A DNA stretch of 34,045 nt from an uncultured Paraprevotella sp. (GCA_944321525.1 CALULQ010000037.1:1-34045), one strand, 5' to 3'; counted from the first letter of the stretch, positions 20,788 through 29,739 are shown. The notes: generated from the letters alone by a model not told the origin. Program-made: numbers and translations.

Positions 20788-22200
20788 ATGACAGAATGGA
20801 TTGCAGCCGTGGCGGGGGTGCTGGCGGGAGCCGTGGCGGCCTTGTTGTGGGCGAGGGCGCGGATGGCTTCCGAGCAAGCCTTGTGGAAAGCCAGGGGCGA
20901 AGAACTGGAGGCGATGCGCGCACGGACGGAAGAGGAAGCTGCGCGGCGCGAGCGGGACTACCGGGAACGGATGGCCGAGGTCGAAGCGCGGTGCCGTGGC
21001 GTGCAGGAGCGTGCCGACGGCCTGAACCGTGAGAACCGCGCGCTGGCCGCCGACCTGCAGGCGGCGAGGAAGGAACTGGAGCTGATGCGGGGGCAGGCGT
21101 CGCGCGAGGCGGCCGAGCGCGACCGCCGTTTCCAGGAGCAACTTAGGCTGGTGCAGGAGCAACTGCAAAACGCCACCCGCGAGATGCTGGGCCGCCGCTC
21201 GCAGGAGTTGTCGCAGAAGAACAACGAACAGATGGCGGCCATCATTGCTCCCCTGAAGGACAACATCCGCGAGATGCGCGTGGCCATGGACCAGAGCCGC
21301 GATGCGCATGCCAAGAACACAGCCTCGTTGGAGCGGGCCATCGAGGAGGTGATGAAGCGGGCCGGCGAAATCGGGACGGAGGCCGACAAACTGGCCAGCG
21401 CCTTGCGCGGCGAGAACAAGGTGCAGGGCAACTGGGGGGAACTGATTCTGGACGAACTGCTGGAGAGCCAGGGGCTGACGGAAGGCATACACTACGAGAA
21501 GCAGGCGACGCTGCGCGACAACCGCGGAAACGCCCTGCTGAACGAGGAGACGGGGCGACGCATGATTCCCGACACCATCCTGCACTATCCCGACGGGAAA
21601 GATGCCATCATCGACTCCAAAGTGTCGCTCACGGCTTTCGTGGACTACCAGAACGCGGAGACCGACGAGGCGCGCGCCGAAGCCCTGCAACGCCACCTGA
21701 GGAGCGTGAGGCAGCACGTGGCCGAACTGGCGAGGAAGGACTACAGTGCCTACATCAAGCCTCCGCGGCAAGCCTTGAACTACGTCATCATGTTCGTGCC
21801 CAACGAGGGCGCACTCCAGCTGGCTTTGGCCGGTGCGCCGGAACTGTGGCGCGAAGCCTTCTCGAAAGGCGTGTTCATCACCGGCGAGCAGAACCTGACA
21901 GCGGCCCTGCGCATTATTCAGATTGCCTGGACGCAGGTGCAGCAGGCGCAGAACCAGGAGGCCATCTACGGCACGGCACGCATGCTGCTCGACCGCGTGG
22001 CCGACTTCATCGTCCATTTCGAGAACGTGGGACAGAAGTTGCAGGACGCTTCGGAGGTGTATCGGAAAGCGGCCGACAAGCTGAAGGACGGCCGGCTGAG
22101 CGTGGTGGGCGCGGCCAACAAGCTCATCAAGCTGGGAGCGAAGGCGAGCCCGAAGAAGACGATTCCGGAAGAGAACGAGCCGCTGCGCGGCGTGGAGTGA
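20788..22200 (+). CDS. rmuC: DNA recombination protein RmuC
   Basis: The protein has 470 residues. An N-terminal membrane helix (WIAAVAGVLAGAVAALLWAR) is followed by a long charged coiled coil (about residues 25-200, for example MRARTEEEAARRERDYRERM and REAAERDRRFQEQLRLVQEQ). The RmuC domain occupies residues 205-430 with the signature ENKVQGNWGELILDELLESQ, then GRRMIPDTILHYPDGKDAII, DSKVSLTAFVDYQNAETD, and APELWREAFSKGVFITGEQN. RmuC limits inversions between repeats in Escherichia coli and has a restriction-endonuclease-like fold. It is unusually well served by a Shine-Dalgarno (AAGGAGG). It is a single gene followed by a terminator. Confidence 0.93.
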   Translation: MTEWIAAVAGVLAGAVAALLWARARMASEQALWKARGEELEAMRARTEEEAARRERDYRERMAEVEARCRGVQERADGLNRENRALAADLQAARKELELMRGQASREAAERDRRFQEQLRLVQEQLQNATREMLGRRSQELSQKNNEQMAAIIAPLKDNIREMRVAMDQSRDAHAKNTASLERAIEEVMKRAGEIGTEADKLASALRGENKVQGNWGELILDELLESQGLTEGIHYEKQATLRDNRGNALLNEETGRRMIPDTILHYPDGKDAIIDSKVSLTAFVDYQNAETDEARAEALQRHLRSVRQHVAELARKDYSAYIKPPRQALNYVIMFVPNEGALQLALAGAPELWREAFSKGVFITGEQNLTAALRIIQIAWTQVQQAQNQEAIYGTARMLLDRVADFIVHFENVGQKLQDASEVYRKAADKLKDGRLSVVGAANKLIKLGAKASPKKTIPEENEPLRGVE

Positions 22201-22313
22201 AGCCCGGCAGTCCCTATGGATATATAATAAGGAGCAGCTGGGGGAGCCGGTGGGTGCGGAATGCCGCGCGGAACATTGCGATTCTGTGCTTCCGGTTGCC
22301 GCGCGATGAATGC

Positions 22314-22366
22314 AAGCATCCGTTATTTGCGGGAGGATTTCTCCGGGCCGCGAATAACGGATGCTT
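22314..22366 (+). terminator. terminator between rmuC and the convergent MG2-like gene
   Basis: AAGCATCCGTTATT at 22314-22327 pairs perfectly with AATAACGGATGCTT at 22353-22366, loop 25 nt. It can serve both convergent transcripts. The T tail is short. Confidence 0.65.
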
Positions 22367-22419
22367 TGTATTGTGGCTTTTGTGGCCGGTCTTCGCCGGG
22401 GCTTCCCGGCGCGTCCCGC

Positions 22420-25086
22420 TTACGGTTGTGTCCTGTATTGGATGTATTGCCCGTCTTCCGTGATGCCCACGGCCTCGATGCTCAGGGCGGTGCGGTGGCT
22501 GTTGTTGTAGAGGCGGACGGTGGGCTTTCCGTCAGGTCCGAACCGCACGTCGGGCATCCAGAGGAGGGTGCGCCGGTGGTCTTCGGTCGCGGGCAGGGGG
22601 CGGCGGCTGTAGTCGGGACTGTAGAAGTCCTCGCACACGGCATAGCCGCGCATCAGGTAGCGGCGGTCGCGGCACGAGGGGAAGTATTCTCCGTCGGGGC
22701 GGAAGCCGAAGCCCACGATGACCTCGGGCTGGTTGTCCTGTCGGTATTTCCAGCTGCCCATCTCGCGCGGCACGTAGTCGGTGTAGATGGAGAAATCCTC
22801 CAGCTGGCTCAGCGAGCGAAGTTTCTCTTCGGTTTGCCACGTTTCCCGGCTCTGCAGGTCGCTGAAGAAGTTTCCCGGCGGGAGCAGCGTTGGGGTGCTC
22901 GGTTTGCGCGGCATCCAGGGCTGCAGGTCGTGGCGTGCCTGCACGTAGTAGTGGCGGTACATGTCCATGTCGCCCACGAAGAGGAAGGCCATGATGGTGG
23001 ACACGGCCTGCGGCTCCAGATAATAGTAGGGGATGTCAACCAGCCCGTAGTCGGCCGCCAGGTTGTAGGCCTCGTTGGCGTCCACCACCAAGGCCGGCTT
23101 TGTCGGGTCGTAGCGGCGCAGCCCGTTGCGGGCGGTGTGCACGGTGATGGTGGGCAGCAACCGGTCGGCCAGCATGTTGTGCACTAGGCTGTCTTCGTTC
23201 TCGGCAAAGGGCGTGAGGTCCTGCGGCGGCATGTCCTGGTAGTAGCTGTAGGGATGGGCGAAATGGGGGTGGAAGAGGTCGAGCTTCACGTAGTAGTCGG
23301 GCCAGGCTTCCTCGTCGGTGAATCCCTTCTGCCGCCTCTTGACGATGTAGTCCACGTCCTTGTCCAGTGCGGCGGCGCTGAGGAAGAGCATGCACTCGCC
23401 GTACACCGGCGGCATGCGCATGTAGAAGGTGCCGTCCTTCGTCTCCTGTTTCAGTTCGACAGTCTCGTCGCCCTGCGTGAACATGGCCCACACGTTCACC
23501 TCCTTGCGCAGATTGCTGGGCTTCTTGAAGTCCGGGTTGGGCCTCTCCGAACGGTTGACACGCCCGCCAATGGTCTGGAACTTTTCAGGCAGCCAGGGCA
23601 GTTCCAACGGTTCCACATCCGCCATCTGGCGCCATTCGTAGCGCCGCCATCCCTGCACCATCATCAGGCGGTCCAAGGCCTGCCGGCGGACGCTGTCGTC
23701 GGCTTCGAAGTAGTATCCGGGATTCTCTACGAAACCCTTCAGCTCGCTGGAGAGGAGCATTTCGGTGAGCAGGGTGCCGTTGTCGTAGCTCGGCTCGTCC
23801 GTCGTCCGGTCGCGCACGGCCAGCGAGAGGGCGGCCACGGAGTCTGCCGCTCCGTCCAGCTGCAGGTGGAGCGTGATGGAGTCGAAAGGCTCATAAGAGG
23901 CCCGGATGCCGGAGACGGAGAGGGGCACGGCGGGATAGTCGTGGTGGTTGACGAAGAAGAGGCGGTCGGCGTAGATGCGCCCTTCGCCGTCGAACACGGT
24001 GAGCTGGTTCACCCCCGTGGGCAGGCTGTCGCGCGGGATGTCCACGCGCCATTTGCCACCCGTGCCCTCCAGCGGACGGTAGAAGTGCGACACGCCCCGG
24101 CACATGACATGCACGGCCACCGGGCGGTCTACGCCCCGTGCCTGCACCACGGCCGTCACTGTGCTGTCGTTCTGCCCCACGCTGAGGGCGCATCCCGTCG
24201 GGGCGACTTCGGGCAGGCGCTCTTCGTAGTCGTAGCCCTCGTGCCCGAAGCGGGCGCGGTAGTCGGCCTTTTCCGACACTGCGGCCAGCCGGAAGGTGGC
24301 CCGCCCGCGTTCGTCCGTGCGGCAAGAGGCCACGGTCTGTCCCTGCCGGTCCACGATGTCGAGCGCCATGCCTTCCATGTGCCGCCCCTCCTCGTCGTTC
24401 AGTTCGAGGGCCACGCGGCAGTCCGTTCCGGCCACCAGGTTACCCCCTTCGGGATAGAAGCGCAGGTCGAGCTTGGGCTTGTGCTCCTTGCGGGCCTTGT
24501 AGTAGCGGCGCATGGGGCGCAAGGTCATGTCCTTGGCATATTCGCCCGGCTGGGCTGGCTTGTCGTAGACGGGGAAGACGCGCGAATAGAGTTTCTCATA
24601 GTCGCGGAAAAACTCCTTGGCCATCCGCTTGCTGTAGAACAAATCCTCCGACACGCGCTGGTGGGGATACTCGCACTGCCCGAAGTTGAGCATCCAGCGC
24701 GTGTAGGCCCTCAGTTCGTAGTAGCCGGCATAGAGGGTGTCTTTCAGCACGAACATGCCATGAGCCGTGCCGTCGGGCATCTCCAGCTGCTGGCGTTCCA
24801 CGGGGTAGCCGTCGGGCGTGAGCAGTTCCACGTAGAGGATTTTGCTCAGGTCGGTGAGCGCGCCATTGTCGGAGCGCGTCACGTAGCCTTTGTACCATAT
24901 CGTGTCGCCCAGGAAATAGCAGGTGTTGTCCAAGTGGAGGTACACCTTTTCCTGTGGCAACCCGATGCCGAAGCCCTGCACCTTGCGGTAGAGCGAGTCG
25001 GTGCCGGCGGAGCCGGAAGGGGCTTGCGCGCCGACCTGCAAGCCTGCCCAGCACATCATTGCCAATAATAGAATCCGAGTCTTCAT
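22420..25086 (-). CDS. large secreted MG2 (alpha-2-macroglobulin-like) domain protein
   Basis: The protein has 888 residues with a cleavable signal peptide (MKTRILLLAMMCWAGLQVGA, then QA). After it, residues 40-130 carry the pattern LPQEKVYLHLDNTCYFLGDT, IWYKGYVTRSDNGALTDLSK and YVELLTPDGYPVERQQLEMP, the usual start of Bacteroidetes proteins with an MG2-type macroglobulin domain. A second beta-rich domain begins at LDLRFYPEGGNLVAGTDCRV, and GRATFRLAAVSEKADYRARF follows. There is no thioester motif and no TonB box. It ends without an anchor, so it is periplasmic or secreted. Role unknown; related proteins are large extracellular scaffolds near TonB or transglutaminase genes. Its start overlaps the stop of the transglutaminase-like gene by 4 bp (ATGA), so translation is coupled. 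Confidence 0.75.
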   Translation of the reverse strand: MKTRILLLAMMCWAGLQVGAQAPSGSAGTDSLYRKVQGFGIGLPQEKVYLHLDNTCYFLGDTIWYKGYVTRSDNGALTDLSKILYVELLTPDGYPVERQQLEMPDGTAHGMFVLKDTLYAGYYELRAYTRWMLNFGQCEYPHQRVSEDLFYSKRMAKEFFRDYEKLYSRVFPVYDKPAQPGEYAKDMTLRPMRRYYKARKEHKPKLDLRFYPEGGNLVAGTDCRVALELNDEEGRHMEGMALDIVDRQGQTVASCRTDERGRATFRLAAVSEKADYRARFGHEGYDYEERLPEVAPTGCALSVGQNDSTVTAVVQARGVDRPVAVHVMCRGVSHFYRPLEGTGGKWRVDIPRDSLPTGVNQLTVFDGEGRIYADRLFFVNHHDYPAVPLSVSGIRASYEPFDSITLHLQLDGAADSVAALSLAVRDRTTDEPSYDNGTLLTEMLLSSELKGFVENPGYYFEADDSVRRQALDRLMMVQGWRRYEWRQMADVEPLELPWLPEKFQTIGGRVNRSERPNPDFKKPSNLRKEVNVWAMFTQGDETVELKQETKDGTFYMRMPPVYGECMLFLSAAALDKDVDYIVKRRQKGFTDEEAWPDYYVKLDLFHPHFAHPYSYYQDMPPQDLTPFAENEDSLVHNMLADRLLPTITVHTARNGLRRYDPTKPALVVDANEAYNLAADYGLVDIPYYYLEPQAVSTIMAFLFVGDMDMYRHYYVQARHDLQPWMPRKPSTPTLLPPGNFFSDLQSRETWQTEEKLRSLSQLEDFSIYTDYVPREMGSWKYRQDNQPEVIVGFGFRPDGEYFPSCRDRRYLMRGYAVCEDFYSPDYSRRPLPATEDHRRTLLWMPDVRFGPDGKPTVRLYNNSHRTALSIEAVGITEDGQYIQYRTQP

Positions 25087-27128
25087 CTCATTGTCCGTTT
25101 ATTAAGTTTGTATTCTTTGTTTTCCCCGATTTTCCAGAACCGTTGCTTTCCGTCCTTGTATTCGAACAGCCGCTCCGCCTCTCCGCGGCTCAGGTCGCGC
25201 AGCAACAGGAGCGCATGGCGGGGCACGCCTTTGAACACTACGGAGTCGGACTGTGCCACTTGCGTGCCATAGGATAGCCATTCGCCTTGACGGCAAACCA
25301 GCAGTTCGTACAGATCTCCCTTTCTGACAAAATTGTCCCGGTTGCGAGGGGTATAGACAATTTTCCCGATGCTCCGCTCCGTTCCTAAATCCATTCCGGC
25401 CCAGCCGCCGTCGGCGTGGGGATAGTCGAACGACGTGTCGGTGTGGCCATCGAAAACATTAAAATAGGAATGGCCGCCCGTGGCCCCGTCGGCCGGTCCG
25501 ATGACCTTCCCGCGCAGGGGAACCGTGTCGGTCCATGAGGCATAGAAAGCAGCCTCCGAGATGTTCCCATACCCTCCGGCCGGCCCGTAATATCTCACAT
25601 ACCGATTGGCGCGGGACGAATCGGCACGCACGGCCGTGCACAGCCGGACGGGCGTTTCGCCAATCCGGAACAGGGTGTCCTTCCGTCTGAAGTCCGGCGT
25701 GTCGCTTCCTTCGAACACCCCGCCCACCATGCGCCCTAGGTAGAACTCGCCCAGCATGCCGAACTTGCTGAGCAGGACCACGTCCTCCGTGCTCTCTTCC
25801 GGTTCATAGAAGGTCATTTCCCCCGTGTCGACATTCACGTTGAACGGCGAGGTGACTGCGTGCAGCACACCTTTCGCCGCATCGTAGGTGGCCAGACAAT
25901 ATACCGTTCCACCATGGCAGTCGGCAAAACTGGCCGAACCGTCGTAGCGCGTCCAACCGACGGGATGCCAGGAAAAGCGGTCCGACATGCACAGGTACAC
26001 CAATTCCCCGTTCCTCATTTCTCGCACAAAACGGTCGCTTTCAATTTTCAGTGTGAAAGCCTTGTCCGTGGCGTAAAGGTGGGTGACGTCTTCGAACAGC
26101 GGGTAGCGGAAATTCGGATGGAGGCTCTCCGGTGGAGCCTGGAGGGAATCCATCATCGCCCGGTTGAGGCTGAATCGGTGGCGGAACACTTTGCCGTAGA
26201 CATCGCCATAGACTTCGGCCTTCAGCAGGCGGTGCCACCAGTAGAACATGGAGAAGTACCAGGTCTGCCCGTCGGGATCCACGATGAAATTCCAGAAATG
26301 GGGCGCGTTGTTGTTGCCCCGCATCGGCAGTTCCTCGATGCCGCAGGGGATGCCCAAGGCACGGTAGATGTAGACCAACATGTCGCACAAGTCCAGGCAA
26401 CTCCCTCCCCGCCAGTCTACGATTTTCGGCCCGATGCGGATGCCCTGCGACATTTCCCCTGTGAAATAGAAGGGCGTCCGGAGCAGACTGTCGAGCAAGA
26501 TGTGCGCCGCGAAGGCGGGGTTCTCCATCTTCGGGTCGTCCATGTAGGGTTCAAGGACGGGCATGAACTGATAGTAAAGTTTCTCGCGCCAAGGCATCAG
26601 TTCTTCGTTGCCCACGCGGTGGGGCAGGACGTATTCGCAAAATTGCTTGAAAGGCACGTTCTTGCCCCACGGTTGCTCCCGCCACACCTTGAAGGCCCAT
26701 TCGATGTTGGATACCAGAAAACCCGGGTCGATGTCCAGATCTTCTTTCCACACGATGCTGTTCAGGCTTTTGGGCTTTCCACACACGCGGGCTGCCGAAT
26801 CCAATGCCTGTTGGTAGGAGTATTTCCCCGTGCTGAAGACTTCGTATGCGGCATACACGGGTTCCATTTCATCTTTGGCCGGTCCTTGGTAGAAAGCCAG
26901 GTTGTCGATGAGGAACAAGGCTGCTTGGTATTTCAGGGAGTCGCCTTCGTAGAACTTCAAGACTCTTTTCAGTTCGGGATTCAATCTGAGCACCTTTTCC
27001 CTGAGATTTTCGTGTTCCGGACGGGGATGGCAACCGGTGACGACCAAGACGATGGTGAAAGCCACCCATATTCGGAGGAACATGACCTTGAAGGATAAGT
27101 GCATCCAGGTGTTGATTCTTGTGTTCAT
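25083..27128 (-). CDS. transglutaminase-like lipoprotein with C-terminal discoidin-like domain
   Basis: The protein has 681 residues. The N-terminus ends in a lipobox VVTGC (Cys33), so it is a lipoprotein; a later Met, at 27104 or 27083, may be the true start since the signal is long. Residues 230-300 form a transglutaminase-like core: GGSCLDLCDMLVYIYRALGI with Cys244, then APHFWNFIVDPDGQTWYF with His277 and the aspartate about six residues later, a complete triad. From about residue 560 a discoidin (F5/8 type C) region appears: YFNVFDGHTDTSFDYPHADG, GWAGMDLGTERSIGKIVYTP and GDLYELLVCRQGEWLSYGTQ, suggesting carbohydrate or surface binding. It is first in an operon with the MG2-like gene. Substrate unknown. 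Confidence 0.85.
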   Translation of the reverse strand: MNTRINTWMHLSFKVMFLRIWVAFTIVLVVTGCHPRPEHENLREKVLRLNPELKRVLKFYEGDSLKYQAALFLIDNLAFYQGPAKDEMEPVYAAYEVFSTGKYSYQQALDSAARVCGKPKSLNSIVWKEDLDIDPGFLVSNIEWAFKVWREQPWGKNVPFKQFCEYVLPHRVGNEELMPWREKLYYQFMPVLEPYMDDPKMENPAFAAHILLDSLLRTPFYFTGEMSQGIRIGPKIVDWRGGSCLDLCDMLVYIYRALGIPCGIEELPMRGNNNAPHFWNFIVDPDGQTWYFSMFYWWHRLLKAEVYGDVYGKVFRHRFSLNRAMMDSLQAPPESLHPNFRYPLFEDVTHLYATDKAFTLKIESDRFVREMRNGELVYLCMSDRFSWHPVGWTRYDGSASFADCHGGTVYCLATYDAAKGVLHAVTSPFNVNVDTGEMTFYEPEESTEDVVLLSKFGMLGEFYLGRMVGGVFEGSDTPDFRRKDTLFRIGETPVRLCTAVRADSSRANRYVRYYGPAGGYGNISEAAFYASWTDTVPLRGKVIGPADGATGGHSYFNVFDGHTDTSFDYPHADGGWAGMDLGTERSIGKIVYTPRNRDNFVRKGDLYELLVCRQGEWLSYGTQVAQSDSVVFKGVPRHALLLLRDLSRGEAERLFEYKDGKQRFWKIGENKEYKLNKRTMR

Positions 27129-27161
27129 ATCTTATGATATCTGATTTTGGTTCCCGAGGTG

Positions 27162-27169
27162 CAAAGTTA
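27162..27169 (-). promoter_or_regulatory. -7 box for the transglutaminase/MG2-like operon
   Basis: Minus-strand TAACTTTG, 33 bp before the start codon at 27128. No convincing -33 box. The 200 bp between it and 27374 hold no gene that I can see. Confidence 0.5.
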
Positions 27170-27373
27170 ATTTGCCGATGTCGTATTGGTAGGAATGCAC
27201 GGTCCTATTTTGCCGGGTGTGATACCTTATTTTATCAGAACGTGTCAAATCGGCTATTTGCGGAGCCGCATAATCCATGAACGGGAGGTTCCACGGTTCC
27301 GGTAGGCATTGGTCTGATGTGGCGAGGCCGTGCGTGTGTCAACAAACAGGCGATAGTTTGTCCCTGTTCAGCG

Positions 27374-28111
27374 TTAGGCATTTTTCGGTGGCTGATTCTC
27401 CGATTGGCCCAGCGGTTCGTTTTCTTCCACTGAAGAGGATGGCCCGTTTTCCTTGTTTTTTTGTGGTGGACGTGTAGTAGCCTTTTTGTCTTTTTCCGGT
27501 TGTTTTTCTTCTGTTTCTTTATTAATTAAAGAAAGTGCCAACTCGTCGCTTGATGGTTTGGTGATGCAGAAGGGAGTATCTTTTAATAGGTCGTTGATTT
27601 CAAACTTCAGGTTGCTGACCTTGCGTCTTGCTCCGGGCGAACCGTCGTAGAAGTTCGCTTGATAGATGTCGTTCAGCTGCATGTAATGAATCGTATGGGA
27701 TTCTATCCGGAGGAGACAATCTAATAAGAGTATTACTTGTCGTCTCGTTTTGTAGTTTGTTCCATTATAAATAATGTTACAATCTAACAGGTTTACATTT
27801 AGTTTCTTGTATTGCTGTTCGGATGATTTGGTCAGCGCATCGAGTAGTTCCGGATGGCTTTTTATCTGTTTTATTATGTATCCCATCAGTATGGAGATGA
27901 GTGTGATGAGGAGGATTACAGTGACTGCCATCCAATTATAAGCTATAAAGAGTATTCTTTGTACACGGGTGATGACCTGCGGCTTAAGTTCCATAAGATC
28001 TGCTAACTGCAACCATTCTTGGCAATGGTATACGCTTTTGACTATGCCATAGACAGCCGTAGCCAATAATAAGAAAGATAGAATTAGTGTAATATAAAAG
28101 TTTCTACGCAT
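27374..28111 (-). CDS. two-helix membrane protein with cytoplasmic winged-helix-like domain
   Basis: The product has 245 residues from ATG 28111. Two membrane helices (FYITLILSFLLLATAVYGIV; WMAVTVILLITLISILMGYI) are followed by a domain with LLDCNIIYNGTNYKTRRQVI, LLLDCLLRIESHTIHYMQLN and SPGARRKVSNLKFEINDLLK, which resembles an OmpR-type winged helix. The tail is low-complexity and charged (EEKQPEKDKKATTRPPQKNK). An anchored DNA-binding domain would make it a ToxR-like regulator with inverted topology, but no target can be read. I rejected the earlier ATG at 28138 because it coincides with the predicted transcript start (-7 box at 28145-28152). The gene is much richer in AT than its neighbours, suggesting recent acquisition. 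Confidence 0.65.
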   Translation of the reverse strand: MRRNFYITLILSFLLLATAVYGIVKSVYHCQEWLQLADLMELKPQVITRVQRILFIAYNWMAVTVILLITLISILMGYIIKQIKSHPELLDALTKSSEQQYKKLNVNLLDCNIIYNGTNYKTRRQVILLLDCLLRIESHTIHYMQLNDIYQANFYDGSPGARRKVSNLKFEINDLLKDTPFCITKPSSDELALSLINKETEEKQPEKDKKATTRPPQKNKENGPSSSVEENEPLGQSENQPPKNA

Positions 28112-28144
28112 GGTATTATTAATGTGTTTAATGGTCATTCAGCA

Positions 28145-28152
28145 CAAAGATA
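28145..28152 (-). promoter_or_regulatory. -7 box for the membrane winged-helix gene
   Basis: Minus-strand TATCTTTG. Transcription should begin near 28138, leaving a leader of about 27 nt before ATG 28111. Confidence 0.55.
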
Positions 28153-28218
28153 TTACTTATTTCGATGTATTGCAAGGAATATACTGATTTTTTGTGAGTG
28201 ATTTCATTGGGACATTTG

Positions 28219-28976
28219 GGCCTAATAGAAATCCAACGGGAACAGCCGTATATTTCAGCGATTTCGGGAAGGGAAGAAAGACGGCCTCCGGAAACGCCCT
28301 TGCATGTTTCGGTGGCGCCCGCCGCTTCCTGTCGCGAAGGCACCAGAAAGCCGGCGGACAGCAATAAGCCCCCCAATGACATTTTGTCAAAACGTCAAGA
28401 CAGCCCCTGCAGGAACCGTGCAAACGGACGCGGGACGGGAATAGAACGGAAATGCGCGAACCTCACGCGTCCAAGGGAATGCAGGATGAAAGCCGAAAGC
28501 CGGTTTCCGCGACATTTTGCCGCCCGCCACGGAACGCCGTGCGGCCGGAACCAGCCCCCTGTGTCAGCCCCGCGAGGGGAGTGGCTTGCAAAAGGACAAA
28601 CGGATTTTGCACGCGGACGGACTACATCCGGAGTGGGAAAAGCCCTCCGAAGCCCTGTTTTTCCCTTCCTTCTGCACCCGCAGGGAGTGCCTTGCGGCAA
28701 AAAAAGTTTCGTCTTTGCGGAAAGCGGTTCGTTTCTTTGCGGAAAGCGATTCTGTTTTTACCGCGAAAAAACGACCGTCGGGGCGGAGAAATGCTCCATA
28801 CAAACAGTTTTTCCACCCGTTTTTTAACACTCCGGCTCCTGTTTTCGGCGGTCCGTTCTGTCATTGAAACACGGAAGCGAAAGGAAAACCTTTCTTCCTG
28901 GCAGGAATTTCCGTGCTTTGGTGACAATCCGACACGGACGTTGTAGTTGGTTCCCTCACTGAATTTCTACTGATCC
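28219..28976 (-). mobile_element. MITE-like repeat element, copy 3 (end B at left, end A at right)
   Basis: The third copy, in the same orientation as copy 2. Left end TAATAGAAATCCAACGGGAA starts at 28223 and continues into AGCCGTATATTTCAGCG, as in copy 2. The right end, complemented, reads CAGTAGAAATTCAGTGAGGG (from 28972). The palindrome is at 28377-28397 (TGACATTTTGTCAAAACGTCA) and the 22-bp tandem unit starts at 28713 and 28735. Flanks GACATTTG (28211-28218) and GACATCTG (28977-28984) agree in 7 of 8 bases. It lies between two AT-rich genes transcribed away from it. No transposase is visible. Confidence 0.82.
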
Positions 28977-29123
28977 GACATCTGTCATTCAAGAGGGTAT
29001 GTTTATTATAAATTTGATGGTCGTGTGTCGTGTGCCATCCTATTAATATTGGTGGTAATTTGCAGATTAGGACTTTTGGGGCCTTTCCTGATTTATTAGT
29101 ATAACTTATCGGGTAATGAAAAA

Positions 29124-29154
29124 TTGTTTCTTAGTGTGTTTGCTTTTATCTTTG
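29124..29154 (+). promoter_or_regulatory. promoter of the AT-rich lipoprotein gene
   Basis: TTG at 29124-29126, 20 nt, then TATCTTTG at 29147-29154, 33 bp before the start codon. Confidence 0.65.
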
Positions 29155-29187
29155 CAAACGCATTAATAATTATAAAATGGTAATAAA

Positions 29188-29739
29188 ATGATGAAAGTGA
29201 ATTTGACTAAGAGTTTGCTCTTGTTGTGTGTTGGAACTGCTGTCTTAACTTATAGTTGTTCGCAAGATGACATCTATGAGGATATGGAGGAAGAGTATGT
29301 TCGTAGTTTGGCAAAAAGACAATTAAATACGCCGGGTGAAGGTTCTACTCCTGTGTCACCAGTAGCTGCAGGTTATTATTATAACGCCGAGAGCTTAAGT
29401 CGAAAATTTACTCTTGATTTGTCATGGACGGCTGGTTTCATAAATGATAATAGTCGCGGTCCTTCTTCAGATTTGACAATTAGTGTTACACGTAAAAGTC
29501 CGATTAATTGTCAAATTCTATCGGTGAAAGCTAATTGGTATGCCTCAGGAAATCATGGAATATCGGGAACTATACACTATTCTTATGAAACTGCTGTGAA
29601 GAAGGTAGATAAGGATGGAAAAGAGTATATAGACTGGGTAAAAAAAGAAGGAGATGATTCTTTTAATATAATTCCGCGGCTAACATATATTACATTGGAG
29701 CAACTGAAAGATGCGCGACCAGATTATTATGGATATTAA
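29188..29739 (+). CDS. lipoprotein of unknown function
   Basis: The protein has 183 residues from ATG 29188 (29191 is an equally possible start). The signal peptide has a hydrophobic core (LLLLCVGTAVLTYSC) ending at Cys24, followed by SQDDIYEDMEEEY, acidic as in surface-exposed Bacteroidales lipoproteins. The mature part is rich in beta-forming residues (FTLDLSWTAGFINDNSRGPS; LTISVTRKSPINCQILSVKA; NHGISGTIHYSYETAVKKVD) and ends ITLEQLKDARPDYYGY. I do not recognise a family. The region is clearly more AT-rich than neighbouring genes, like the membrane winged-helix gene on the other side of repeat copy 3. Both may come from one transferred segment. It has a well formed promoter of its own and no obvious operon partner. 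Confidence 0.7.
   Translation: MMKVNLTKSLLLLCVGTAVLTYSCSQDDIYEDMEEEYVRSLAKRQLNTPGEGSTPVSPVAAGYYYNAESLSRKFTLDLSWTAGFINDNSRGPSSDLTISVTRKSPINCQILSVKANWYASGNHGISGTIHYSYETAVKKVDKDGKEYIDWVKKEGDDSFNIIPRLTYITLEQLKDARPDYYGY

Noticed and set aside
23254..25068. A 604-codon plus-strand frame opposite the MG2-like gene
   Set aside because: Antisense shadow of a protein with clear signal peptide and domain pattern.
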